Shown here piece after piece: positions 27,001 through 36,763 of a stretch of 64,000 nucleotides of DNA. Source of the DNA: Vitellaria paradoxa (lineage: Eukaryota; Streptophyta; Magnoliopsida; Ericales; Sapotaceae); the NCBI GenBank assembly GCA_019916065.1, contig CM034240.1:17283894-17347893 (forward strand). Direction: 5' to 3'. Positions within the stretch are counted from its first letter, which is position 1. Every line of letters starts with the position of its first letter. Position numbers and translations under genes: made by a program. Below the pieces are notes generated by a model. It searched no databases. It was not told the DNA's origin and was given only the letters and a program-made list of their open reading frames with translations.

Positions 27001-30000
27001 CAGGTTGGTGTTTTTTCATTGATATTATTAGTGAATTTTTGCCTGGCGAAAGAGTCCTTACTTTCAAAAGTCATGTTCATCATGAAAGGCAGAATGTTTC
27101 CCGAAGAAGCATTTTTTGTCCCAAAAGAGCCCAAGACTTACACTCACGCGGCCACTCTTCCTAAGTGGCAGTTCTCAGATGTCCGCTGCTTTTACAATGA
27201 CCAGATGGTTATTGTAAATTATGAAGATGCTGTTGCGAACAGCATGCTCCTTAAAAGATGCCTAGTTGGATGATTAGGGGGCCCAGGAGCAGCAAAGATG
27301 GATTTGGTTAGTATCTCAACATGGGTAAATAGAAAATGGAAAATTCCGGGAGGAGTGGAATTAAGGAGTTAGACCAAGAGAGATTCCTCTTTATTTTCTC
27401 ATCGCAGAAGATAGCTCAACAGATAAAAAATGAGTTAACCATTATAAATGGGTTTCCCTTATGGCTTGATTATTGGCACAGTTGGAGTTGTTGCTCCAGA
27501 AGGGGCTGGAATGATAAGTTTGTTTGGATTAAAGTAGTGGGATTGCCTGTCTTTTTATGGACTGATTGTGTTCTTCAAAGCATTGGAAACTTTTGTGGAG
27601 GCTATATCGAAACTGAGCCAAATTCCAGCTGCTTCAACAGCTATAGATGGGTTAGAATCAAAGTTAGAGGAGATGGCAGAAAAATTCTAGCTTCAGTTAG
27701 AATAAAAGTGGGTCAATCCTTGTACGACGGTCTAATATGGACTGAAAGAAGGGCTTAGGTCGATTGGGCTGGAGTTTTCCGACCACCGGATAAGAAGAAG
27801 GTGGCGCGTGAATCACCACCTAGTTCAATGAATGTCCCCTCTATTGGAAATCAGAAAGCCAAGGAGTTAATTCAAAATGAGGCTAGGAATGTTAAAAGTC
27901 TCTCAAAGGAAGCTGGGAAGTTCAAATGGGTACGAGTAGGTGAAAATCCCAACTCTTTTATGAGGAATAAAACTCCAATTTCAACTCCAGTGGGCCTGCC
28001 TTGAGTTAATAGATTCCATGTTTTAAATAGCATTAATGAGGAGGACCAATTAATGGACGAACCTAGCCATGTATCCCCTCGAAGCCTTCAACAGTAGGAA
28101 AATACCAGAGGAGAAGCAGCAGTTGCCTATGGAGATTTAGCCAGCGTATATGATAATCTGAATTTTTATGGGAAACAATACAGCTCCAGAAGAAGAACCC
28201 AGGTAGCTTCTGAACACGTAACTACATCGCCACAGGCATTGTCTTCTCCCATAGAAACCTCTGTAGATCAGCTTTCTATAGGAGAACCAGCTGAGGTTGA
28301 ACATACTTCTTTCTTTGAGAACATGTTAGTCCCCTTTGGAATTCAAGAAGCTGCAAACGAGGAAGCTCTGATTTGTCTACCATTAGCATCTTACGGCCCT
28401 GATGAAGTGTGGAATAGAGATGTGGAACACCTGCTACTATTGGAGAATTGTGGTAAAGATCAAAGTAAGATTTCAGCTTGGGTGATTAATAGAATGAAAT
28501 CCTTCAAGAAGATATTGGGTATCTCATGTGAAGGCTATGAGGAAAAATTAATGGAATTGCTACAATCCATCGAAGAAAAGAGGAGAAGTCATTATGGCGA
28601 ACACAAGAAGCAACAAAAGAGCAGCACCAGAAGAGGAGTTAGGGAGTTGAAGAACTTACAATGTTCGATAAGCTATGACAAAGGAGGAATGGAATCTGTC
28701 GTGGGAGCAAGAAGAGGTGGGGAGCCATTACCCTTATGTTTTGAATGAAGCCAAAAATCATTTGCTGGAATGTTAGTGGCTGTTGTGGCAAGGAGAAAAG
28801 GATGTTAATTAAATCTTCAATTAGGAAATGGAAGCTAGACGTTGTTTGCATTCAAGAAACAAAGCTAAATTTGGTTAATGATAGCATAATCAGATCTATT
28901 TGGGGTGGTAGATGGTGTAAGTGGACAACTTTAGCTGCTGTGGGGGCCTCGGGTGGAATAATTGTCATGTGGGATAGTAGGAAGCTGGAAGCTGTTGACT
29001 TTGAGATTGGATCCTTCTCCATTTCTTGCTTGTTCCACCATCTGGATGAGGATATTTATTGGTCATTCATTGGAGTTTATGGACCAGTGGACAGAGCATC
29101 AAAAGAAGACTTTCTTGAAGAAATTGGGGTAACTGTTTTCAGATGGAATCAGCCTTGGTGTTTGGGGGGTGACTTCAATATGATTAGAACCATTGAGGAA
29201 AAAAAGGGTTGTAAAAAGAGAACAAAGCAGATGAAAGTTTTCTCAGATTTCATTGAAGATTTACAATGCATTGTTTTGCCTTTAGGTGGAGGTAGATTTA
29301 CTTGGAGCAACAGCATCAGTAAGTCAAGGATTGATAGGTTCCTGATATCCTCTGATTGGGAGGAATTATTCCCCACAGTTTTGCAAAGAATTCTACCTAG
29401 GACAATCTCTGACCATTTTCCCATTCTGCTAGAAGGTGGTGGATTAAAAGGAGGTCCCAAACCATTTAGGTTTGAAAATATGTGGCTGCAGGTTGAGGGA
29501 TTTAAAGAAATGATCGATTCATGGTGGAATACCTACATGTTTACTGGGACTGCAAGCTACAGGTTGATGCAGAAATTAAAGCTGCTCAAATCAGATCTGA
29601 AGAAATGGAATATTGAGGAATTTGGCAGAATTGACCAACAGAAATTCCAACTGGAAAAGGACATCCAGAAGCTGGATTTAATGGACGAGGAAGACAACCT
29701 TTCAGATCAAGGCAGAATATTGAGAAAAGAAAAGATTCTGATGCTGAACGACTTAATCAAGATGGAGGAGATCAGTTGGCGACAAAAGTCCAGAATCAGA
29801 TGGTTAAAAGAAGGTGATCGAAACACACAATTTTTCCATAAAATGGCCTCTGCAAATAAAAGGAGAAACTGGATTGACAAATTACAAGTTAATGGGAAGA
29901 TGACAGATGATCAAGGGGCAATAAAACTCTACATAGTGGACTTTTACAAGAGGCTATTCAAGGAAGAAGTAAACTGGAGGCCATAGGTGAACAATATGGA

Positions 30001-33000
30001 ATTCTCCAAACTCAATCCACAAACTACAGCAGGCTTAGAATCTCCTTTTACTGAATTAGAGGTCCATCAAGCTCTTATGGAACTAAGTGAAGACAAGGCT
30101 CCCGGCCCGGATGGTTGGAATTTTGTATTTTTACAAAGCTGCTGGAACTCTTTAAAGGCTGATTTGATGACAGTTTTTGCTGAATTCCACAGCATTTGCA
30201 GGTTTGTTTGTAGCTTGAATACCACTTTTATTGCATTAATCCCCAAGAAAGATGGAGTAGCAGAGTTAAAAGATTACAGACCTATCATCTTGGTAGGTGC
30301 TGTTTATAAGTTATTATCAAAGGTGCTTGCAAGTAGGCTGAAACAGGTAATGAATAATCTCATTTCTGACACTCAGCATGCTTTTGTTGGGGGAAGACAA
30401 ATTTTGGATGCCTCTTTAATTGCTAATGAAGTTCTAAATTCCAAAATTAAGAGCAAAAAACCTGGAATCATCTGCAAATTGGACATTGAGAAGGCCTTTG
30501 ATCATGTTAATTGGAAGTTTCTGATCTATCTGTTGAAAATGATGGGCTTTGGAGAAAGATGGTGTCATTGGATCTATTGGTGTATCTCTTCTGCTAGTTT
30601 TTCTATTTTGATTAATGACTCTCCCGAAGGTTTCTTCACATCCTCACGTGGACTGAGACAAGGTGACCCTCTTTCACCTTTTCTTTTTATCCCAGTAATC
30701 GAGGTATTTAGTAGGATGCTGCAAAAGGCTGAGAAAGAGGGATTCATTGAAGGATTTACAGCAGTACCCAGTAACCGAGAGCTTAGTATCTCACATCTTC
30801 TGTTTGCAGATGACTCAATTATATTTTGTAGAGCTGATTTACTTCAAATTGGTCATCTTCGCTGTATTTTATTGGGATTTGAAGCTGTCTCAGGGCTGAA
30901 AATTAACCTCAACAAATCAGAGATTATGCCTGTGGGTCACATTCCAAATCTGGACGAGCTAGCAGCTGTTCTTGGATGCAAAACTGGTTCTCTTCCCACT
31001 AAATATTTGGGTTTGCCTTTGGGAGCTAGATTCAAGTCCAAACAACTTTGGGATCCAGTCATTGAGAGGTGCAGAAAACGACTGGCTGAATGGAAAATTA
31101 ATTAGTTGTCAACTAGGACAAGAATTACCTTAATTAAAAGTGTGCTTTCTAGTATTCCCACTTATTATTTATCTCTCTTCTCAGCCCCAATTTCTGTGTT
31201 AAAGGAATTGGAAAGACTACAAAGGAATTTTCTTTGGGGAAGGAGTGAAGGAGTGAAGGAGTTTCCAAATACAACCTAGTGGATTGGAGGGCTGTTTGCA
31301 AGCCCATCCATTTGGGTGACACCTGAATAAGGCAGCTAAAGTTACATAATGAAGCTATGTTGGGAAAATGGTTTTGGAGATTTGCTCATGAAGACGCCAG
31401 CCTTTGGAAAATAGTGATAGTTAATAAATAGGGTAAGGAGAAAGGAGGCTGGTATTCCGCGAAGGGTGCAAACTCTCTTGGCATTAGTTTATGGAAAAAC
31501 ATTAGAAGGAATTGGTCTAAATTTGACAGCTGCATATCATGGAAGGTGGGAAGAGGTGACAGGATTTTGTTTTGGAAGCATAAATGGCTGGAGATTGATT
31601 ACCCTTCAGAGGTTTTTCTTGAGATTTACGACATTGCAGTTGACAAGAATGCTTTAGTATCAAACTACAGCACAGGTTTTGGTTCTAACAGAGCATGGAA
31701 TGTACAGCTACGAAGAAGAATGAATGATTGGGAATTGGATAGTTTTTGGTTACTTCTGGAACTTCTTTACTCATTACCAGAGGAAGACACAGCTGATGCA
31801 ATGATTTGGAAGCTGTCAACTCATAAAGACTTCATCGTGAAGTCCTTTTATCTATTCTTGCATGGCGGGGAGAAGGATGACTTTCCTTGGATGAAATTAT
31901 GGAACTCTGCTGCTCCAACAAGGATCACTTTTTTCTCTTGGTGTGCTGTGAGAGGGAGGATTTCGACTATGGATAATTTAAAACTAAGGGGACACTCTCT
32001 AGCAAATAGATGCTCTCTATGCCTCAAGCAAAATGAGTCAATTGAACATCTATTCATTCACTGTTTTTGGTCCGCTGAATTGTGGAGCCTAACCCTTTCA
32101 TGTTTTGGTGTCCAATTGTGTTTCTCCGAGAATCTTAAAAGTTTTCTTTTGGCATGGTCGGGACATCCACTGGAAAGGAGGAAGAAGAAGATTTGGAATT
32201 TGATTCCTTTTTATCTTTTTTGGTTGATTTGGAAGGAGCGCAATAGGCGGATTTTTGAGAATATCGAGAGAAATGTTTTGAGAGTCAAAAGTCTATTTCT
32301 TTCTTGTTTATATAGTTGGGTGGAAGAGGGAAAAGAGATCGATATGTGTTCTTTCCTTTCTTTTATTGCTAGTATGAAGTGAGCAGGACAAATTGTCCAC
32401 ACTCGCTACATTTGTTTCTAGCATCTCTTCGATGCTTTGAAATAAAAACTTACTTATCTTTTTCAAAAAAAAGATCCTAATTGGCTTCTTTATTCCTTGC
32501 CAATTAGTTTTGAGTTAGATTCTTTAACATGATATTAGAGTTAGGTTTGGGAGGACTCCTCCCCCCCCCCCCTACGCTTCTCAATCTCTCGTTTGTGCAT
32601 TTCTTATATTCGGTGTGCCATCAGCCTCTTTACACGCGAGCCGGGGGATCATATGTAAGGGAACATGTAGGGTTCATCGCACGTTGATAAAATCATACCT
32701 CCCAAACTGGTATAAGATTTTAATAGGCCTCTCCACTCCTCACCAATTAATTTTAAGTTGGATGCTTTAATGAATATGAATTTTTTACTCAACATTGACT
32801 TTACTTTTTATTTCCATTTATTTCTTCAAGCTTCATCCATCACTTCAGGTTGGGGCTTGTGTGCAAATTTGCCTACTTCTATAAATTGAGTATCTAGCAT
32901 GTCAAATTGAAGATTATGTAAAAGATATTCCCTGAAAGTGCTGCATTTTCAAACAAAACAAAACAATAACTTACAAAAAAAAAAAAAAAAAAAAGCAAAG

Positions 33001-34584
33001 TTGATACTGTTAATAGATTTATTTATTTTTTTTTTTTTTTAAATTTTATGAAAATATCATCAAAATGAACAGTCAATTGTAAAACATGCCCCCCCAGGGG
33101 AGGGGGGAAGACCTTGAGAGACTTGGAAACTTTTCACGAGGAAGTCACTAAGACACCAAAAAAAAGAAGTCACTTAGGAAATTATTTCCAGCCATCCTCA
33201 GTATTTATATGTTTTTACTGCTTCCCTTTTCCTTCTGAAATTGCTTACGATGCTTTTTTTTTTTTTTTTTTTTCCAACTATAGTGTCAGTGTATCTGATT
33301 TTTTGGAAATCATGCTAATGCCTTTGGTTTATCCACTGCACTGGATATTGAATTTTCGTGATCAGGTTCAAGTGCATAGATTTGGATGGAAATGGGGTTC
33401 TGACTAGAAACGAAATGCAATTCTTTTACGAGGAGCAGTTGCATCGAATGGAATGCATGGCCCAAGAGCCTGTGCTCTTTGAGGATATTTTGTGTCAGAT
33501 TGTTGACATGATTAAACCAGAGGTTAGTTGTTACTATCTTTTGTTTTCATTACTATTTTTTTCCCTTTTTAGTGATAGTTTTGGTTCTTCAAGTATTGTG
33601 TACTATTACTAGGCGTATTTGGATAAGTTTTTATGATAACTTTATGTGGCTACTGCAATTACTTCTTATGATGAAGTTATCCAAAATGTTTGCTAAAGTA
33701 ATTTTGTTTTGCTAAGCCCCTTTTGTTTAATCAGTCTTTCTCTAAGCTTGTTATTGCTAGCCTTGACATTAACTAGTCTGTTCTTTAAAGAAGTTGTTTT
33801 CTTTTTACGAGGGAAGGGAGCTATTTGGCTTTTTTTTTTTTTTTTCCCTTTGTCAATGTAATTCTGAATACGTGGGTTTGAAGGATGTGGATGTTTTCAC
33901 GACATTTTTCTTGCAATTTTTATTTTGTATCTTTCTTGACTTATCCCTATTATCCGTGGTTCCTTCATTTTCCTTCTAGTAAATTCCATCATACAGTAGT
34001 CCTGTATTTTTTAAGCACATATCATCTATATGGGGTTGCTTATATTTCATTCCAATATAACACGAAATGTATGGCATAGTTAGATGTATTGTTTTTTTGT
34101 GATAAGCTAGTGCGATATGAGTTGAAGACGGGTATTCAACCTTCTTAATTAGTTGAACTATGGCATTTCTTGGTAATATTAGAAGTGTGACACTTCATGC
34201 TTTGTTGGTTGCAGAATGAGAGCTATTTTACACTACGTGACTTGAAAGGTGGTAAACTTTCAGGAAATGTTTTCAATATCCTTTTCAACCTTAACAAGTT
34301 CATGGCTTTTGAAACTCGTGATCCTTTTCTAATTCGTCAGGTATGCTAGTCACTCTTTATTGATTCTCACCAATTTCTTGGAGTCGCAAAACTTCTTTAA
34401 CTAGTTTTTGGTAATGACAACAAGGATTTTGTATTGTGAGCAGGAGCGCGAGAATCCGAACTTGACAGAATGGGATCGTTTTGCCCACAGGGAGTATATC
34501 AGGCTTTCAATGGAAGAGGATGCAGAAGATGCCTCCAATGGAAGTGGAGATGTTTGGGATGAATCACTCGAGGCCCCTTTCTAA
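6009..34584 (+). CDS. PP2A regulatory subunit B'' (EF-hand type), first exon missing
   Basis: Regulatory B'' subunit of the protein phosphatase 2A heterotrimer; it targets the catalytic core and binds calcium through EF hands. Coding exons: 6009-6251, 6412-6517, 6622-6721, 20992-21097, 21274-21364, 22691-22832, 24197-24344, 24475-24584, 33366-33522, 34215-34340, 34444-34584. All introns are GT-AG and all phases fit, giving 489 codons plus stop. The start has a Ser/Pro-rich stretch ([29 protein letters not shown]). The first EF-hand-like loop is [12 protein letters not shown] in exon 24197-24344, with N at position 12. The second is canonical, [12 protein letters not shown], in exon 33366-33522. 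The C-terminus is acidic and ends SLEAPF. Plant B'' proteins are about 540 residues and start with about 50 residues not found here, so exon 1 should lie upstream of the window. Introns 3 (14.3 kb) and 8 (8.8 kb) are swollen by nested transposons. Which B'' paralogue it is cannot be told. Confidence 0.95.
7478..7756 (+). mobile_element. LINE 3' fragment, left part (split by copia)
   Basis: Begins with a zinc-binding RT-associated stretch ([10 protein letters not shown]) and continues through a WLVWG-K-NRRNF-type segment, as at the C-terminus of plant L1 ORF2. The sequence stops at the copia insertion and resumes at 19075-19213, where the LINE 3' end TTTTGATTACTTATCA and an A-rich tail follow. 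The total without copia is about 420 bp, so it is strongly 5'-truncated. The fragment at 25400-26010 aligns across the junction and confirms the split. Confidence 0.8.
7757..7933 (+). repeat. copia 5' LTR
   Basis: 177 bp, TG...CA ends, matching 18901-19074 along its whole length. It is directly preceded by AGAGG and followed by the primer binding site. The LTR is short, as in several copia lineages. Confidence 0.93.
7934..7948 (+). promoter_or_regulatory. primer binding site (initiator Met tRNA)
   Basis: TGGTATCAGAGCCAC directly follows the 5' LTR and is the usual copia PBS complementary to the 3' end of initiator methionine tRNA. Confidence 0.93.
8527..9097 (+). pseudogene. copia gag, 5' part
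   Basis: Starts [17 protein letters not shown] and keeps gag features such as [16 protein letters not shown]. In-frame stops occur at 8803-8805 and in the later [12 protein letters not shown] region. The frame runs to [13 protein letters not shown] at about 9097, where the antisense LINE begins. It resumes after the LINE with a CCHC-type zinc knuckle ([13 protein letters not shown] near 15375-15415). UBN2-like copia gag; inactive. Confidence 0.85.
9147..9165 (-). other. LINE 3' UTR hairpin
   Basis: AAGCATC (9147-9153) and GATGCTT (9159-9165) form a 7-bp stem with a 5-base loop, TTCCT in sense. It lies about 40 bases before the A-tail. Equivalent hairpins occur in four other LINE copies in this window. 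Confidence 0.6.
9208..12934 (-). pseudogene. LINE ORF2: endonuclease, reverse transcriptase, zinc-binding domain
   Basis: About 1240 codons, similar in length to other plant L1 ORF2. An APE-type endonuclease is at the N-terminus ([39 protein letters not shown]). The RT follows ([47 protein letters not shown]). The C-terminus has a zf-RVT domain ([18 protein letters not shown]) and ends NFLDALS. Breaks: a TGA at 12764-12766 where the sister LINE has Trp, and an 86-bp tandem duplication (11056-11227) that shifts the frame in the RT. Further small shifts lie near 10130-10320. The start is the ATG that overlaps the ORF1 stop. Confidence 0.92.
11056..11227. repeat. perfect 86-bp tandem duplication in LINE RT
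   Basis: 11056-11141 is repeated without a mismatch at 11142-11227. Because 86 is not a multiple of three, it shifts the RT frame, and the peptide [19 protein letters not shown] appears twice in different frames. Confidence 0.95.
12931..15041 (-). pseudogene. LINE ORF1 (DUF4283-like nucleic-acid-binding protein)
   Basis: Starts [14 protein letters not shown] and has the plant-LINE ORF1 core [20 protein letters not shown] near 14130-14190, as in DUF4283 proteins. The frame is lost near 14080, is picked up in a segment ending at 13684, and continues to LPLCFK at the stop. I see no CCHC knuckle. The last codons read TTT AAA TGA, with the TGA overlapping the ORF2 ATG. Presumed RNA-binding gag-like role, by analogy with the family. 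Confidence 0.85.
15230..18640 (+). pseudogene. copia gag end and pol
   Basis: In order: zinc knuckle [13 protein letters not shown]; a protease-like segment with FGSSHHMT, lacking the usual catalytic DSGA; GAG-pre-integrase LWHSRLG; integrase ([44 protein letters not shown]); RT ([52 protein letters not shown]); RNase H (YADANWAGD). Stops at about 15568, 15967, 17140 and 17756 and frameshifts near 17140-17480 and after 18380 inactivate it. A 26-bp stretch is duplicated in tandem near 18615-18660. Confidence 0.9.
18885..18900 (+). promoter_or_regulatory. copia polypurine tract
   Basis: A run of ten G, one A and five G directly abuts the TGTGAATATAG start of the 3' LTR. Position and composition fit the plus-strand primer. 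Confidence 0.8.
18901..19074 (+). repeat. copia 3' LTR
   Basis: 174 bp, the counterpart of 7757-7933, followed by the AGAGG target-site copy at 19075-19079. Confidence 0.93.
19075..19213 (+). mobile_element. LINE 3' fragment, right part
   Basis: Continuation of the LINE at 7478-7756 after the copia insertion. It includes the hairpin-like GCATCTTCTTGATAT (19160-19174), the 3' terminal TTTTGATTACTTATCA and an AAT-rich tail. It is close to 25860-26010. Confidence 0.78.
19214..20991. other. remaining intron 3 sequence
   Basis: AT-rich intron with no coding signal. It holds a 69-bp tandem duplication (20535-20603 and 20604-20672, one mismatch) and ends in the TGCAG acceptor before the exon at 20992. 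Confidence 0.7.
20535..20672. repeat. 69-bp tandem duplication
   Basis: AATCTGGGGTCAAAAATATT starts both copies, 69 bases apart. The copies differ at one base (A or G). Confidence 0.92.
22926..24196. other. intron with a 231-bp tandem duplication and hairpin
   Basis: A hairpin with the perfect arms GACACAAACAC and GTGTTTGTGTC lies near 22940-22975. Two diverged copies of an approximately 231-bp unit follow (23087-23317 and 23318-about 23528). C13 runs occur near 24023 and 24163, the latter about 20 bases before the exon at 24197. No coding potential seen. Confidence 0.7.
25400..26010 (+). mobile_element. 5'-truncated LINE
   Basis: A decayed zf-RVT region ([13 protein letters not shown] at about 25485) and a [12 protein letters not shown] stretch near 25745-25780 mark the C-terminus of plant L1 ORF2. 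Then follow the hairpin AGCATC-TTCTT-GATGTT (25937-25953), the end TTTTGATCACTTATCA and an A-rich tail. Same family as the LINE split by copia at 7478/19075. Confidence 0.75.
26280..26451 (+). repeat. possible LTR or TRIM remnant
   Basis: Two similar segments (about 26280-26325 and 26405-26450), each reading TTAA-CTTTTAGGTGAGAT...AACA, lie about 125 bp apart. After the first comes TGTCGGAGCAAG...TTGAGTTCAAATCTCACC, resembling a degenerate Met-tRNA primer site and its usual downstream context. Tentative. Confidence 0.35.
26622..28748 (+). pseudogene. LINE ORF1 (DUF4283-like)
   Basis: Begins [15 protein letters not shown], paralleling the start of the other LINE's ORF1. An upstream in-frame ATG at 26598 would add eight residues. 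The core [20 protein letters not shown] lies near 27480-27540. Frameshifts near 27100 and 27300 and stops near 27756 and 28004 break it. The final 169-codon part (28239-28748) matches the C-terminal part of the other ORF1. The stop TGA overlaps the ORF2 ATG. Confidence 0.87.
28745..32382 (+). pseudogene. LINE ORF2: endonuclease, reverse transcriptase, zinc-binding domain
   Basis: About 1210 codons. The endonuclease is intact over 413 codons ([39 protein letters not shown]). A TAG at 29984-29986 is followed in the same frame by the RT ([30 protein letters not shown]). A second TAG is at 31103-31105, with frameshifts between about 31230 and 31546. The frame is open again from 31546 to 32382, with the zinc domain [18 protein letters not shown]. 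Only a few lesions separate it from an intact frame, so it is younger than the other LINE remnants here. Confidence 0.92.
32777..33365. other. end of intron 8
   Basis: Poly(A) and poly(T) runs (about 32973-32993, 33028-33041, 33256-33273) and a C/G-rich spot near 33089-33108. No coding signal. It ends in the ATCAG acceptor before the exon at 33366. Confidence 0.6.
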
Positions 34585-35430
34585 GTTCTACTCGGTAAGC
34601 TATTACGCCGTCCCTTCAGTGTATTGTTTGACTAAAGCTTATTATGAGCATTAGTTCTGTTCATTTTGTGAATATTAAATGAGAAGATAGGCTTCTAGTC
34701 TGGTAAACTACGAGATCCATATTTGTGGCACATGGAATACAAACTAGGATCATAATCCATGAAAATTGATTGTCCTCTTATATTGTGTGGTGAAAAGATT
34801 TGAAAAAGATACCTCTTGACTTAATCTTGAAAGTGGGGAAATTTGCTTTCTGAATAAGAAACTTCAATCCATTTGGTTACCATAGAATCTCATATTTGCA
34901 TGTAACTGCAGCTGCATTTGGAGAATCAATGAATTTTGATGTCAAGCTGCGCCCTTAAGAAGATGGGTAATTTTGCTGGATTCGTGATTGAGCGTGCTCG
35001 TCGGGCTTTCGAACCCACAGACAACTGGCACACGAGTTTTCCTGCCGAGGAGAAGCATTCGAAAATGATGTCTTAGTGTGGCAGCATCTAATTAGAGTAC
35101 TAATTCTGCAGGAGATGCTTAATTAGCGACGGACAGATGATAAATCAGAAGCTGTTGAGAATAGTTCAGAACTGTTGGTTTTTGTTTTTTATTTTTTTTT
35201 TAAATTTATTCTAGTTGAAGATACAAGTATTTTTTGTTAGAGCTATATTTGGTATTGTTTTACATTTTTATGAATGGGGCTCGATGTGGGGAGTGTGGGC
35301 TTGCTGGCTTTTCTTTCGTTGCTTTTTTTAGGTTCCTTTGTTCTTAGCTTATTAGCTATTCAGACTCGAATAGTGGCTTATATTATATTTATGTTGATGA
35401 ATATTTTCTATTTATCTTCTTTGTTAATGA
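34585..35430 (+). other. PP2A B'' 3' UTR, probably with an intron
   Basis: The stop TAA is at 34582-34584. Ten bases later CTCG|GTAAGC is a good donor, and TAACTGCAG at 34903-34911 a good acceptor, so a 3' UTR intron of 34595-34911 is likely. The transcript end is probably near 35400-35430, judged only from T/A-rich poly(A)-type sequence. Confidence 0.5.
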
Positions 35431-35605
35431 AGAATGAGTAGCTATTACAATGATAACGGTGATGATTTGTTTGGGAGTGAGGTGTTCGTGGAAATTGAAA
35501 AGGATATTTTTAGCTACTGATATATCTAACGAATTAGGGTAGTTAGGATTTTACCAGATAAATTTTGAGATTTGTAATATAATTCACAAACTTTGCGACT
35601 AGGAT

Positions 35606-35632
35606 TTATTATTATTATTATTATTATTATTA
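35606..35632. repeat. (ATT)n microsatellite
   Basis: About nine ATT units in the spacer downstream of the PP2A gene. Confidence 0.9.
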
Positions 35633-35720
35633 TCATTGCTGATAAGTTGCTGCGATTACGGATTTATGTCGCCATTTAATTTCAATCAGAAATTCTTATT
35701 AAATTTGTATTTGAATTATT

Positions 35721-35924
35721 ATTATTATTATTTTTTGGTAATGGGGGAAATCACCTGTTGGGTCTTTTGGACCCACCGAGTGACAAATTCTCGGAAAGAT
35801 TAGCGCGTTGCTTACCACCACGGTCTTTCAGTTAAGATCTGGCCGCTCAGGTGGAGAGTTGAACCCGCGTTTTAGGTGGATCACTCAAGCTTTTGGCTCA
35901 CTCTCCACGGGCTAAACCAGATGG
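35721..35924 (-). mobile_element. tRNA-derived SINE
   Basis: On the minus strand the head has A-box-like TGGTTTAGCCCGTGG and B-box-like GCGGGTTCAACTC, and the 3' side ends in a T/ATT run on the + strand. An 11-bp duplication TTTGAATTATT lies at 35710-35720 and 35925-35935. Confidence 0.75.
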
Positions 35925-36628
35925 TTTGAATTATTTTGTTTGATAGTAATAATTGTTGGATTCTCATCCATATTGATTACAGAAGCGCAAGAGGACTCAG
36001 TTTGAGTGCACTCATGCATGCGCAGTTATGAGGCACCTAATAAAGCAGCAGTTTCATCAGTTTTTTTCTTTTTTCCATGCATGAATTTATATGTGAGGGT
36101 CTTGTGTACGACATAACGTAAAAAGAGCAGTCAAGTGTACGAGTACCCGTTACACGCAGCCTAGAAACTGACTTATGCAAGTACGTAGGCTAATTTCTGA
36201 TTTCGTTAATAATGAAGTGATCAAATTCTGGCTTAAAAAAGGGTATAAAAAATTTTAGTTTTTGTTCGAACTCGGCTCGGTCTAATGTTTAGGCTTTGAA
36301 AAAGTTTCAAACTCGATCCGCAAAAAGATAATAATAACGACTGTCATGCCCCAGGCTTATTTTGTTTTGAAACTCTAGCTAAAAAAAAGAAAAAAAGCAC
36401 AAACTATTCCAAAGTATTCAATGGATTGTGACCAAGCATCACCCTTCTGAGTCAAATCTATATAGCAATTATAAATGGTAACAAAGCGTTCCATGTATAG
36501 GCTCCTTATTCTTATATAGATAATGTAAAAATAAATGAAAGAGTTGTCAGCCAGCGAACCAACAATACATTCCCTTTGGCTACAGTATCTCTAACAGTGA
36601 GCCACAAACACATATCACGGCAATATAA

Positions 36629-36760
36629 GGGGTGTGTTTAGAGTGATAAAAAATAAGATAAAGTGAAAAAAGTTGTGAGTTCGCAAATCGTGTAATGAGA
36701 AAAAGATGAATGATTTTCAGAGATTTTTAGTATTTTATCTTATCTTAAATGCACTCAAAC
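36629..36760. mobile_element. Tourist-like MITE, copy 2
   Basis: 132 bp beginning GGGGTGTGTTTAGAGTGATAA and ending TGCACTCAAAC, with TAA at 36626-36628 and 36761-36763. Its left part matches the MITE at 3242 (GTGTTTAGAGTGATAAAAA...AAGTTGTG). TAA is the typical PIF/Harbinger target. Confidence 0.72.
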
Positions 36761-36763
36761 TAA

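Larger units (their letters stand above)
26536..32470 (+). mobile_element. near-full-length L1-type LINE inside the TRIM LTR
   Basis: Flanked by a perfect 20-bp duplication AAGATCCTAATTGGCTTCTT (26516-26535 and 32471-32490; the A-tail makes the 3' edge ambiguous by a base or two). Length 5935 bp: 5' UTR of about 85 bp, ORF1, ORF2, and a 3' UTR with the hairpin AGCATC-TCTTC-GATGCT (32420-32436) and A-tail. It is related along its length to the minus-strand LINE at 9098. Confidence 0.95.
26457..32771 (+). mobile_element. TRIM retrotransposon interrupted by a LINE
   Basis: Without the LINE and one copy of its target duplication this is a 360-bp element. The 5' LTR is 26457-26535 plus 32491-32529 (118 bp), the internal part is 32530-32653, and the 3' LTR is 32654-32771 (also 118 bp). 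The LTRs share CCTCCCAAAYTGGTATAAGA and a GAGTT(A/G)GAT-like end. TGATATTAGAGTTAGG directly after the 5' LTR is a decayed Met-tRNA primer site, and GCCGGGGGATC before the 3' LTR is a plausible polypurine tract. GAATA flanks both ends (26452-26456, 32772-32776). It has no coding capacity, as expected for TRIMs. Confidence 0.82.
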
